DNA of 64,000 nucleotides, from NCBI GenBank assembly GCA_937127125.1, contig CAKZLO010000062.1, positions 26,852-90,851 on the forward strand, in the 5' to 3' direction. The notes beneath the pieces were generated by a model. It did not search any database. It was not told where the DNA came from and worked only from the letters and a program-made list of their open reading frames with translations. This DNA is from an uncultured Ardenticatenia bacterium. Its GTDB lineage: Bacteria; Chloroflexota; Anaerolineae; 4572-78; NAK82. Positions 15,174 to 23,958 of the stretch are shown here, in pieces (the first letter of the stretch is position 1; each line of letters starts with the position of its first letter). A program made the translations under genes and the position numbers.

Positions 15174-16619
15174 ATGAAGAAGTGGTTCGTTGTCGTGTTG
15201 ATCGTAACATTGGCTTTGATGCTTCTGCCATGGGGGGTGTTGGCTGCACCGCCGGGGCAGGAGGGTAAGATCTACACTCTCGGGCCGCGGGAGACGTTGT
15301 CCTTGATCGCTGCACGCGAGTATGGCAATGTCTTGGCATACCCGGCCATCGTCTACTACAACAATCTTGCTGCGCAGACCAATCCACAGCTTACCAAGAT
15401 TACGGATCCCAACGCTGTCAAGCCGGGCGACGTGATTCTGCTCCCGACCGCAGATCAGGTGAAAGCATATCTAGCCGGTGAACGCGTCGGCCCTGCCAAG
15501 GGTGATGCACCACCTGATGATCTTTGGGGTGTGGTCACCATCGGTCCAGGCGAACCAGTCCGAATTGGTTTTGCTGCGGCGCTGAGCGGTGCCGGTGTGG
15601 ATGTGCTGGGCCTGGATGAGAAGCGTGGTGCGGAACTGGCCGTGGCCGACCGTCCCACTTTGGCTGGGCATCCGGTGGAGCTGGTTGTAGAAGATGACTT
15701 GTGCTCTGGCGAAGGTGGCACCGCAGTGGCCAACAAGTTCGTAGCTGACCCGACTATCGTCGCTGTCGTGGGCAACATGTGCTCCAGCTCCTCCATTCCC
15801 GCGTCGGACATCTATGAGAAGGCGGGTTATACGATGGTTTCGCCCAGCTCGACCGCTGTGGCGTTTACGGCACGTGGTTTGCGCTCGGCCAACCGGGTGT
15901 GCTGGAGCGACGCTATCCAGGGGCCTGCAGCTGCCAAATTCGTTTATGAGAAGCTGGGGATCCGAAAGGTTGCTACCATCCATGATGGCAGTCCCTACGG
16001 CGAGGGCTTAGTGAATGCCTTCGCGGAAGGATTTAAGGCACTAGGCGGTGAGGTGGTGGCTCAGGAGGCAGTCTCCGTGGGCGACACCGATATGCGTCCC
16101 GTGTTGACCAAGATCAGTGTGACTGGTCCCGAGCTGATCTACTTCGGTGGCTTTGTGGCGGAAGGTGCCTTCCTGGCTAGCCAGCGCGTTGATGTCGGTA
16201 TAGAGAAGGTTATCTTCATGGGCGCCGATGGCATCAAGGCAGATGACTTCATAAAGGCAGCCGGTGCTGCAGCCGAAGGTGCGTACGCGAGTGCAGCGGA
16301 CTTGGCTACTGCCGGACCGGGTGTCAATGCCTTCTTGGCAAAGTACGAAGCTACCTATGGTGAGAAGCCACCAGCGCCGTTCCACCTACACGCATACGAC
16401 GCGGTCAATGTGATCATGGATGCTATCTATGCATCGGCAGTGCAAGGACCGGACGGCACACTTTGGATCGGTCGTGAGGCGCTCAACCGTGCTATCCGTG
16501 CCACCTCAGGTTATCAGGGGCTGTCGGGAGTGATCACCTGCCAGCCCAACGGCGACTGTGGCACCGGAACAGTGGCTATGTCTAAGGTGGTGAATGGCCA
16601 GTGGGTGCCTGCGGAGTAG
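15174..16619 (+). CDS. Branched-chain amino acid binding protein with N-terminal LysM domain
   Basis: A 481-residue secreted binding protein. Residues 1-24 are a signal peptide ending GVLAAPP with no lipobox cysteine. Residues 32-96 are LysM-like (IYTLGPRETLSLIAAREYGN, then VKPGDVILLP), with an IVYYNN insertion. Residues 122-480 form a periplasmic binding fold of the LivJ/LivK type (PVRIGFAAALSGAGVDVLG, GHPVELVVEDDLCSGEGG, VGNMCSSSS). Since there is no lipid anchor, LysM binding to peptidoglycan may keep it at the cell surface. The same module occurs on PstS in this window. It heads the liv operon and is followed by two RNA hairpins. Confidence 0.9.
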   Translation: MKKWFVVVLIVTLALMLLPWGVLAAPPGQEGKIYTLGPRETLSLIAAREYGNVLAYPAIVYYNNLAAQTNPQLTKITDPNAVKPGDVILLPTADQVKAYLAGERVGPAKGDAPPDDLWGVVTIGPGEPVRIGFAAALSGAGVDVLGLDEKRGAELAVADRPTLAGHPVELVVEDDLCSGEGGTAVANKFVADPTIVAVVGNMCSSSSIPASDIYEKAGYTMVSPSSTAVAFTARGLRSANRVCWSDAIQGPAAAKFVYEKLGIRKVATIHDGSPYGEGLVNAFAEGFKALGGEVVAQEAVSVGDTDMRPVLTKISVTGPELIYFGGFVAEGAFLASQRVDVGIEKVIFMGADGIKADDFIKAAGAAAEGAYASAADLATAGPGVNAFLAKYEATYGEKPPAPFHLHAYDAVNVIMDAIYASAVQGPDGTLWIGREALNRAIRATSGYQGLSGVITCQPNGDCGTGTVAMSKVVNGQWVPAE

Positions 16620-16643
16620 AGCAATGAGGCTACCCTCTTGGGG

Positions 16644-16751
16644 AATATAGCGGCAGAGTCAAAACTAGCGGCTCTCGCGCTATATTTGGTATCTAGGTGA
16701 GGAAAGCTTTTGTTTGGAAGATAGGGGCGACTCTTCGTGGTTGCCCCTATC
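16644..16751 (+). terminator. Two hairpins between binding-protein and permease genes
   Basis: AATATAGCG (16644-16652) pairs with CGCTATATT (16678-16686). A second, 12-bp stem with one G-T pair joins 16720-16731 to 16740-16751 over an 8-nt loop. Neither has a long U-run, so partial termination or mRNA 3'-end protection is more likely than full stop. They lie upstream of the livH start chosen here. Confidence 0.6.
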
Positions 16752-16809
16752 AAGACGTAGAAGATCTTATCATAGAGCTCGGTTTCTGAGGGTCTGGAGT
16801 GCATCTAGT

Positions 16810-17892
16810 ATGGCGGTAGTATCTCGCGAAGCACAAGTAAGTCGTGCGCCGATAGTTAGAGTCTCGGTCAACCGCATCTTGCTTTGGGTAGTTGGGCTGG
16901 GTGTGGCCGCGTTGGTGGTGTGGCGTATTGCCGGCACCGCAGCGCGAGGATTATACGGGCCCGACATATGGATTATGCAGACCCTGAACGGGTTGGTGCA
17001 GGGCTCTATGTATGCCTTGGTAGCTCTGGGATATACAATGGTCTATGGTATCCTGCTGATGATCAATTTCGCCCATGGGGAGATTTTTATGATCGGGGCT
17101 ATGGCAGGATACTTTGTCTTGAACGGCTTCCATCAGTCTGGCTTACTAGCCAGTGATCCTGTACTCGCCTTGCTTCTCACTTTTGTGGTGGGTATGGGGG
17201 TGCCCCCTATTGTGGGTGTCTTGTTGGAGCGTATCGCCTACCGTCCATTGCGCCGAGCACCACGTCTGGTGCCTTTGATCTGTGCTATTGGTGCCTCTTT
17301 CTTCTTGCAACAGGCAGTGCGGCTCCTGTTTGGAATTCGCACCAAGGTCTATCCAACTGTCGCTGTGCTTTCTGGGTCGTGGACGGTCAACGTGGGGGGA
17401 CGTGACCTGCGTATTCAACATATGAGCGCCCTTATTATCGTGATCACTATTATCCTGATGGTTGCACTATACCTGCTGGTGCGCAAGACGAAGATCGGTA
17501 AGGCGATGCGCGCCGTGGCTGAGGACAAAGAAGCGGCCGCCCTGATGGGTATAGATGTGGACTGGGTTATTATGATTACCTTCGCTATTGGATCAGCGCT
17601 GGCCGGTGCCGCAGGTGTGATGTGGGGATTGTGGTATAAGCAGGTGATTCATACGGTGGGCTTCATTCCAGGTATTAAAGCTTTCACATCAGCTGTGTTG
17701 GGTGGTATCGGCAACATCCCAGGAGCTATGATGGGAGGGCTCTTCCTCGGCTTTGTAGAGGCGATTGCTCCTACAGCACTGGATATCAGCACCCAGCTTA
17801 AAGATGTCATCTCGTTTGGTTTGCTGGTTATCGTGTTGATCTTCCGACCCTCCGGCATCTTGGGTGAGGTGTTGTCCGGCAAGAAAGCGTAA
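16810..17892 (+). CDS. livH: Branched-chain amino acid ABC transporter permease LivH
   Basis: A 360-residue inner-membrane permease with about eight spans. Family motifs include LNGLVQGSMYALVALGYTMV, the INFAHGEIFMIGAM segment, and the cytoplasmic EAA-like loop GKAMRAVAEDKEAAALMGID. It pairs with LivM to move branched-chain amino acids or related compounds. A longer in-frame start at 16714 is rejected because it would begin inside an RNA hairpin and lacks a ribosome-binding site; ATG 16810 has GGAG 10 nt before it. The N-terminal 40 residues before the first span are longer than usual. Confidence 0.93.
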   Translation: MAVVSREAQVSRAPIVRVSVNRILLWVVGLGVAALVVWRIAGTAARGLYGPDIWIMQTLNGLVQGSMYALVALGYTMVYGILLMINFAHGEIFMIGAMAGYFVLNGFHQSGLLASDPVLALLLTFVVGMGVPPIVGVLLERIAYRPLRRAPRLVPLICAIGASFFLQQAVRLLFGIRTKVYPTVAVLSGSWTVNVGGRDLRIQHMSALIIVITIILMVALYLLVRKTKIGKAMRAVAEDKEAAALMGIDVDWVIMITFAIGSALAGAAGVMWGLWYKQVIHTVGFIPGIKAFTSAVLGGIGNIPGAMMGGLFLGFVEAIAPTALDISTQLKDVISFGLLVIVLIFRPSGILGEVLSGKKA

Positions 17893-17903
17893 GAGGTGTG
17901 TTT

Positions 17904-19571
17904 GTGAAATTGTTGTCCGTTGTTCGTGCTGGGATACGCAATGGTCTAATTGTGGGCGCTGTTGCCGTTTTTATCGTCCTGATTGGCATGGTACAGACCT
18001 TTGCCAAACGCTATCTGGTTAGTGATCTCACGCTCTCGACTGTGATCTTGGTAGCTTTTGGGCTGGCAGCTGGTGCCCTGGCTGCACAACAGGTATCCAG
18101 AAACACTACCCAGCTGGGAAGCAAAGTGCTGGCAGCAGCAGTATCAGGGTTGATCACTGGTGTCATGTTGGCTCTTCTGCTGCTCGTGGTAAGCCAGGTG
18201 CCATTGCGGGATGTGCTGGTCAATGCCACGCCTGAGATGGTAGCAGCACTGTCCTTTGGTCTGCCGTTGTCTGGAGCTGCCTTGCTGCTGATCGGCCTGT
18301 CGGTAGTGATGGCAGTCCTAGCAGTGCTTTACGGACTGTTGCCGTCGCGGGTGCGGCGTGCCCTCCTAGAGGGTATTATGGCGGTGACCTTGATCGGGAT
18401 ATTCTGGGAGGCGATTGTCGGCCTGGATGTCTCTCGCCTCGTGATGAAATTCCTGGGTGTAAAAGCTGGCAAGGTGCTGCCACTGCCAGCCGGGCTTGGC
18501 TTGCTGATCTTGGTCAGCCTGGTGACATATGTGTGGAGAGCACATCCCCAATCGAACGTGACGGTCCGACGGACAGGTGAAGGTCTGAGGCGTTACGTCT
18601 CGCTCGTATTGATCGCCGGAGCACTTATAGCACTCCCCTTTGCTGTGGGGTTGTTCTGGTCTCAGACGCTGACTACCATAGGGTTGTTTACGTTAATGGG
18701 TCTGGGCCTGAACATTGTGGTTGGCATGGCTGGGCTGCTGGACTTAGGCTATGTCGCTTTCTATGCCATCGGTGCTTACGCGATGGCGCTTTTCAGCTCG
18801 CCAGCCTCCTCACTTCATATAGGACTGCCTTTCTGGGTTGCGTTGCCAATTGCGTTGTTATTCGCAGCAATTTCGGGAATCCTGCTTGGCATCCCTGTAT
18901 TACGCCTGCGGGGAGACTATCTAGCCATCGTCACGTTGGGTTTTGGTGAGATCATTCGCATCTTGGCGCTTTCAGATGTGCTAAAGCCTTACATCGGTGG
19001 ACCGCAAGGGATTATGGAGACCCCGTCGCCCTTCTTCTTCGGGATCCAAATGAACGATCCGCGCTATCTTTACTACCTTATCCTTGCCGCATGCCTGGTG
19101 GTGGTCTTTCTGTCGTTGCGCCTCAACGACTCGCGCATAGGGCGGGCATGGATCGCAGTACGTGAGGACGAGGATGTAGCACAAGCTATGGGGATCAACT
19201 TGGTAGCGGCCAAACTGATGGCTTTTGCGATCGGCGCCTCGTTCGCTGGGGTCGGGGGTGCCATTTTTGCGGCGCGTCAAGGTGCCATCTTCCCTATGGA
19301 CTTCACCCTTTTTGTTTCAATTAACGTGTTGTGTCTCATCATTATTGGGGGAATTGGAAGTATTCCTGGCGTGATCACGGGTGCCTTCTTCCTGATTGGC
19401 CTGCCCGAAGTGTTGCGGGAAGTAGATGAATATCGCATCCTGGCCTATGGCGCCGGGCTGGTGATTATGATGCTCGTACGACCGGAGGGGTTGATCCCCT
19501 CGGCCCGTCGTCGTCTTGAGCTTCACGAAGCTGAGGACCAAGGAGAATTAGCTGCTTATACAGTCAGTTGA
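17904..19571 (+). CDS. livM: Branched-chain amino acid ABC transporter permease LivM, N-terminally extended
   Basis: About 555 residues; usual LivM proteins are 300-420. Residues 240-540 carry the LivM core (LMGLGLNIVVGMAGLLDLGY, LRGDYLAIVTLGFGEIIRIL, and the loop RIGRAWIAVREDEDVAQAMGIN). The first 230 residues add at least five hydrophobic segments (about 5-25, 38-58, 68-90, 110-150, 170-195), larger than the short extension of E. coli LivM. GTG 17904 is preferred to GTG 17898 by spacing to AGAGG. It lies 11 bp after livH. Confidence 0.92.
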   Translation: MKLLSVVRAGIRNGLIVGAVAVFIVLIGMVQTFAKRYLVSDLTLSTVILVAFGLAAGALAAQQVSRNTTQLGSKVLAAAVSGLITGVMLALLLLVVSQVPLRDVLVNATPEMVAALSFGLPLSGAALLLIGLSVVMAVLAVLYGLLPSRVRRALLEGIMAVTLIGIFWEAIVGLDVSRLVMKFLGVKAGKVLPLPAGLGLLILVSLVTYVWRAHPQSNVTVRRTGEGLRRYVSLVLIAGALIALPFAVGLFWSQTLTTIGLFTLMGLGLNIVVGMAGLLDLGYVAFYAIGAYAMALFSSPASSLHIGLPFWVALPIALLFAAISGILLGIPVLRLRGDYLAIVTLGFGEIIRILALSDVLKPYIGGPQGIMETPSPFFFGIQMNDPRYLYYLILAACLVVVFLSLRLNDSRIGRAWIAVREDEDVAQAMGINLVAAKLMAFAIGASFAGVGGAIFAARQGAIFPMDFTLFVSINVLCLIIIGGIGSIPGVITGAFFLIGLPEVLREVDEYRILAYGAGLVIMMLVRPEGLIPSARRRLELHEAEDQGELAAYTVS

Positions 19572-19590
19572 TAATGGCGCAGGGGGTGCT

Positions 19591-20373
19591 ATGGCACTTC
19601 TGGAGGCAAAAGGGGTTACCAAACGTTTCGGTGGTCTGGTAGCGGTCAACAAGGTCGACTTTGTGCTGGAAAAGGGGGCGATCGCCAGCATCATCGGGCC
19701 CAATGGCGCTGGAAAGACCACTCTTTTCAATTGTATCACTGGCTTCTACAAGCCAGAAGAAGGGCAAATTGTGTTCGATGGCAACGATCTGGTGGGACTG
19801 CGTCCCGACCACATCACAGCGCGAGGCATTGCACGCACATATCAGAACATTCGTCTTTTCAAGGAGATGACCGCGCTGGAAAACATTTTGGTGGGTATGC
19901 ACACTCGTCTGAGAGCAGGGCTGTTTGGCGCCATTGTGCGCGACCCTGCCACGGTGCGCGAGGAAAGTCGGGCCGTCGAACGTGGCAAGGAATTGCTTCG
20001 GTTTGTCGGATTGCGAGGCAAGGGGGATGTCTTGGCTAAGAACCTGCCATATGGTGACCAGCGTCGGCTGGAGGTCGCGCGGGCATTGGCAAGTGACCCG
20101 CAGCTGTTGCTCCTGGACGAGCCGACAGCGGGTATGAACCCTGCCGAGACGGAACAGATGATGGCGTTTATCAGGAAATTGCGTGACGAACTCGGACTGA
20201 CTGTGCTGTTGATCGAGCACGATATGCGTGTTGTAATGGGTATCTCGGATCGTGTTACCGTGTTGGATTACGGCGAGAAGATCGCGGAGGGTACCCCAGC
20301 GGAAATCCAGCGTCATCCCGCCGTGATCGAGGCATACTTGGGCCGTGGGGGAGATGGCTATGGCCCTGCTTGA
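19591..20373 (+). CDS. livG: Branched-chain amino acid ABC transporter ATPase LivG
   Basis: A 260-residue ABC ATPase. Walker A is GPNGAGKTT near 35-43, the signature is LPYGDQRRLEVARAL (LSYGDQ in most relatives), and Walker B is LLLLDEPTAGMNP. The long insert around residues 95-135 and the C-terminal RHPAVIEAYLG are LivG features. It drives transport together with LivF through the LivH/LivM pore. It sits 19 bp after livM and overlaps livF. Confidence 0.94.
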   Translation: MALLEAKGVTKRFGGLVAVNKVDFVLEKGAIASIIGPNGAGKTTLFNCITGFYKPEEGQIVFDGNDLVGLRPDHITARGIARTYQNIRLFKEMTALENILVGMHTRLRAGLFGAIVRDPATVREESRAVERGKELLRFVGLRGKGDVLAKNLPYGDQRRLEVARALASDPQLLLLDEPTAGMNPAETEQMMAFIRKLRDELGLTVLLIEHDMRVVMGISDRVTVLDYGEKIAEGTPAEIQRHPAVIEAYLGRGGDGYGPA

Positions 20374-21082
20374 AGTTGAGAATATCCATACCTACTATGG
20401 CAGCATCCATGCACTGAAAGGTATTTCCATCACAGTCGACAAGGGCGAAATCGTCACCTTAGTAGGTGCGAACGGGGCTGGCAAGAGCACAACGCTGAAC
20501 ACGATTTGTGGTGTTCTCAAACCACGTCATGGTGAGATCAGGTTGAATGGGGAGCTGCTGAATGCGCTTAAGCCGCACGAGATCGTGGCAAAAGGGATCT
20601 CCCAGGCGCCGGAAGGACGACGGATCTTCTCGCGGTTGACCGTGATGGAAAATCTGGAAATGGGCGCTTACGCGCGTTCGGATCGCAGGGAGATTGCTAA
20701 AGACCTGGAACGTGTCTTTGCGATATTCCCTCGCCTGAAAGAACGAGCACGTCAGGTGGGTGGCACCTTGTCAGGTGGTGAGCAACAGATGCTTGCCATT
20801 GCTCGTGCGTTGATGGCACGTCCACGTGTGTTGCTCTTGGATGAACCTTCTATGGGGTTGGCACCAATCTTAGTACAAGAGATTTTCTCCGTTATTCGTG
20901 AGATCAACCAGCAGGGCACAACCATCCTGCTGGTTGAACAGAATGTCAATATGGCACTCCAGATCGCACAACGTGGTTATGTGTTGGAGACAGGACGTGT
21001 AGCTTTGCAAGGTTCTGCAAAGGAACTGCGCGAGAATCCGCGCGTAAGAGCAGTCTATCTCGGTGAAACGCTCCATGCGTGA
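20360..21082 (+). CDS. livF: Branched-chain amino acid ABC transporter ATPase LivF
   Basis: About 240 residues. Walker A GANGAGKST, the APEGRRIFSRLTVMENLEMG segment typical of LivF, signature LSGGEQQMLAIARAL and Walker B VLLLDEPSMGLAP are all present. ATG 20360 (MALLEVENI) is chosen because GGGGGAG lies 6 nt upstream; it overlaps livG by 14 bp, indicating translational coupling. Last gene of the liv operon, 130 bp before the fusion lipoprotein gene. Confidence 0.94.
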   Translation: MALLEVENIHTYYGSIHALKGISITVDKGEIVTLVGANGAGKSTTLNTICGVLKPRHGEIRLNGELLNALKPHEIVAKGISQAPEGRRIFSRLTVMENLEMGAYARSDRREIAKDLERVFAIFPRLKERARQVGGTLSGGEQQMLAIARALMARPRVLLLDEPSMGLAPILVQEIFSVIREINQQGTTILLVEQNVNMALQIAQRGYVLETGRVALQGSAKELRENPRVRAVYLGETLHA

Positions 21083-21212
21083 GTGACGGCAGTGCGATGT
21101 TGGATCAGGGAAAGGAGGTGGTAGACTGCGCCTGAACAGGATGCGAGGGAGCGCAATGTGTGCGCGGGAAGCTCAATTCCCTGATATCCAAGTTGTTTCC
21201 AAGGAGGAGATC

Positions 21213-23939
21213 ATGAAGAAGGCCAATGTCTTGATACTTCTAGCATTACTGCTAGCAGTCAGTTTGGTAGCAGTGCAGTGTCGGCAACCGGAGTCATTTA
21301 CAGTGACCCCTGTTGCGCCAAAGGCCACTCCGACTGAAGCCCCCACTGAGGCACCCAAGGCGACCGAAGCGGCGACTGAAGCGCCCAAGCCAACCGAGGC
21401 GGCAACTGAGGCTCCCACGCCAACCGAGGCACCTGTAGCTCTGGATGGTGCCACACTTCTGCAAGAGCGTTGCACCAAATGCCACGACCTGAAGCGCGTC
21501 GAAGCTGCAAAGAAGACGGCAGATCAATGGAAGACCACCGTCGAACGAATGGTCTCCAAAGGAGCACAGCTGACAGCTGAGGAGCAAAAGGTGCTCATCG
21601 AGTACCTGGCAGCGACCTACAAGGCTGCTGCAACCGAAGCACCCGCTGCCACAGAGGCGCCAGCTAAGGTCACCAAGATCAAAGTGGGCACCAATGCTGA
21701 GTATCCCCCCTTTGAGTTCGTAGATGAAAGTGGCAAGATCGTGGGCTTCGACCCGGACCTGATGGCAGCCATCGCCAAGGCAGGCGGGTTCGAGGTAGAG
21801 TGGGTCAACACACGCTGGGATGGCATATTTGTGGCACTGGCCAGTGGCGAGTTTGATGCAGTTATGTCAGCGGCTACTATCACCGATGAGCGCAAGAAGA
21901 CAGTGGACTTCAGTGACCCGTACTTCAACGCTGGGCAGGTGCTTTCGGTAAAGATTGGTAGCCCCTATAAGAGTCCGGCTGATCTCGCAGGCAAGAAGAT
22001 TGGCGTGCAGCTGGGCACCACCGGCGATATCTGGGCCACGGAAAACACCAAGGCAGAAGTCGTGCGCTACGATGAAGTCACGCTGGCTTTCCAGGCACTC
22101 GCCAACGGCGATGTGGATGGCGTGATCGCCGACGGTCCCACCTCGCTGGACATCATCAAAGCAAACCCGGAGATGAAGATCCAGGTGGTGGGCGAGCCTT
22201 TCACCGAAGAATACTACGGAATCGCAGTCAACAAGAAGAAGCCGGAAGTCCTGGCGGCTATCAACGCCGGTCTGAAGGCGGTGAAAGAGTCAGGCGAATA
22301 CGACAAGATCTACCAGAAGTGGTTCGGCGAGGAGGCAGCTAAGCCAGCAGCTGCTCAGGCGCCCCAAGCTACCGAGGCTGCTAAAGCTGCTGAGGAAGAC
22401 CCTTGCGCTTACGGTGGTGAGTTCAAGTCCATCGAGGCAGTAGACGATCTGACCGTTAAGTTCACGCTGTGTTATCCAGACGTTGCCTTCCTTGCTAAGG
22501 TTGCTTTCAGTGCCTTCAGCATCCATCCCTCCGAGCAGATGGAAGCGGAGAAAGGTGGTGGCAAACTGCTGGAGAAGCCAATCGGCACCGGACCCTATCA
22601 GATCGTTGAGTGGAAACGAGGTGAGAACATCACCTTCAAGCGCTTCGAGGACTACTGGGGAGAGAAGGCCAAGACACCTAATCTGATCTTCCGATGGAGT
22701 ACCGAGTCGGCGCAGCGCACGCTGGAGCTCCAGGCTGGCACGGTGGATGGGATTGACAATCCGGGGCCGGAGGACTTCAAGACCATTCAGGCTGATCCTA
22801 ACTTGAAGCTCTACCCGCGCGAAGGTTTCAACATCTTCTACATCGGTTTCAACACCGCCTATCCACCCTTCGACAACGAAAAGGTGCGTCAAGCCATTGC
22901 TATGGGCATCGACCGCAAGCGCATCGTGGAAAACTTCTATCCACCAGTTGGCTCCGAGGTAGCGGACTATTTCATGCCGTGTTCCATGCCTGGCGGCTGC
23001 GAAGGACCGAAGTGGTATGAGTTCAACCCTACCGAGGCGAAGAAACTATTGGCTGAAGCCGGCTACCCCAACGGTTTTGAGACCGAGATTGCATTGCGCG
23101 ATGTGGTGCGTTCCTACTTGCCCGAACCCAAGATCGTCGCCCAGGACATCCAAGCTCAGCTGAAGGAGAACCTGAACATTACTGCCACGATTGTAGTGAT
23201 GGAGTCGGGTGCCTTCCTGGATGCTGCGGACAGTGGCACGCTCAAAGGTCTGCACCTGCTCGGCTGGAACGGCGACTATCCTGACCCCACCAACTTCTTA
23301 GATTACCACTTTGGTGCCGGCGCATCCAAGCAGTTTGGGCCTGGCTTCCCGGATATCCATGAAGTCTTGAAGAAAGCTTCCCAGCTGAGCGACATCGACG
23401 CGCGCATCAAGCTGTACGCCAAGGCAAATGAGCTGTTGCGGCTCCATGTGCCGATGATCCCGGTGGCGCATGGTGGCTCCGCAACGGCGTTCAAGGCCTC
23501 GGTCAAGGGTGCCCACGCCAGCCCGTTAGGCAATGAATACTTTGCTGTGATGGAGATCCCGGGCAAGGACACTCTGGTGTGGATGCAGAACGCCGAGCCG
23601 ATCAGCCTCTACTGCAACGATGAGACCGATGGCGAATCCTTGCGTGCGTGTGAGCAAGTGCTCGAGTCGCTGATGTCCTATGAAGTAGGTGGTATGGCAG
23701 TTAAGCCCGGCTTGGCCGAGTCGTATGAGGCGAACAAGGACTTGACCGAGTGGACGTTCAAGCTGCGCAAAGGGGTAAAGTTCCACGACGGTACCACCCT
23801 GGATGCCAAGGATGTGGTCACCTCGTTCACGGCTTGGTGGGATGCGGCCAGCCCGCTGCACACTGGCAATACAGGTGCTTTCACGTACTTCTCGTCGCTC
23901 TTTGGGGCATTCAAGAACGCGCCTCCAGCGACTGAATAG
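21213..23939 (+). CDS. Fusion lipoprotein: cytochrome c, SBP_bac_3 and circularly permuted SBP_bac_5
   Basis: A 908-residue exported protein. A signal peptide ends with Cys23 (VAVQC), a plausible but atypical lipobox. Residues 38-75 are PTEA repeats. Residues 78-137 form a cytochrome c-like domain with CTKCH at 87-91 and Met113 as possible distal ligand. Residues 154-372 are an amino acid-binding SBP_bac_3 domain. Residues 397-783 match the middle and C-terminal parts of dipeptide-binding SBP_bac_5, and 784-902 match its N-terminal part (KGVKFHDGTTLDAKDVV), so this domain is circularly permuted. AAGGAGGAGA precedes ATG 21213; an upstream ATG at 21141 is rejected. Dipeptide and amino acid permeases follow, and the protein could serve both. 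Confidence 0.85.
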   Translation: MKKANVLILLALLLAVSLVAVQCRQPESFTVTPVAPKATPTEAPTEAPKATEAATEAPKPTEAATEAPTPTEAPVALDGATLLQERCTKCHDLKRVEAAKKTADQWKTTVERMVSKGAQLTAEEQKVLIEYLAATYKAAATEAPAATEAPAKVTKIKVGTNAEYPPFEFVDESGKIVGFDPDLMAAIAKAGGFEVEWVNTRWDGIFVALASGEFDAVMSAATITDERKKTVDFSDPYFNAGQVLSVKIGSPYKSPADLAGKKIGVQLGTTGDIWATENTKAEVVRYDEVTLAFQALANGDVDGVIADGPTSLDIIKANPEMKIQVVGEPFTEEYYGIAVNKKKPEVLAAINAGLKAVKESGEYDKIYQKWFGEEAAKPAAAQAPQATEAAKAAEEDPCAYGGEFKSIEAVDDLTVKFTLCYPDVAFLAKVAFSAFSIHPSEQMEAEKGGGKLLEKPIGTGPYQIVEWKRGENITFKRFEDYWGEKAKTPNLIFRWSTESAQRTLELQAGTVDGIDNPGPEDFKTIQADPNLKLYPREGFNIFYIGFNTAYPPFDNEKVRQAIAMGIDRKRIVENFYPPVGSEVADYFMPCSMPGGCEGPKWYEFNPTEAKKLLAEAGYPNGFETEIALRDVVRSYLPEPKIVAQDIQAQLKENLNITATIVVMESGAFLDAADSGTLKGLHLLGWNGDYPDPTNFLDYHFGAGASKQFGPGFPDIHEVLKKASQLSDIDARIKLYAKANELLRLHVPMIPVAHGGSATAFKASVKGAHASPLGNEYFAVMEIPGKDTLVWMQNAEPISLYCNDETDGESLRACEQVLESLMSYEVGGMAVKPGLAESYEANKDLTEWTFKLRKGVKFHDGTTLDAKDVVTSFTAWWDAASPLHTGNTGAFTYFSSLFGAFKNAPPATE
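21321..21437 (+). repeat. Degenerate repeat coding for a PTEA-rich linker
   Basis: About 117 bp encode alternating APTEA, APKATEAATEA and APTPTEA units between the lipobox and the haem domain. The DNA copies are close but not identical, as expected for a slippage-born flexible tether. Confidence 0.8.
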
Positions 23940-23958
23940 TAGCCGCTCAGCCCAGTTC

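Noticed and set aside
16714..16809. Longer start for LivH
   Set aside because: The extension runs through a 12-bp RNA hairpin and has an Arg/Ser-rich sequence unlike the family.
21141..21212. Longer start for the fusion lipoprotein
   Set aside because: It would place 24 polar residues before a clear signal peptide, and AAGGAGGAGA directly precedes ATG 21213.
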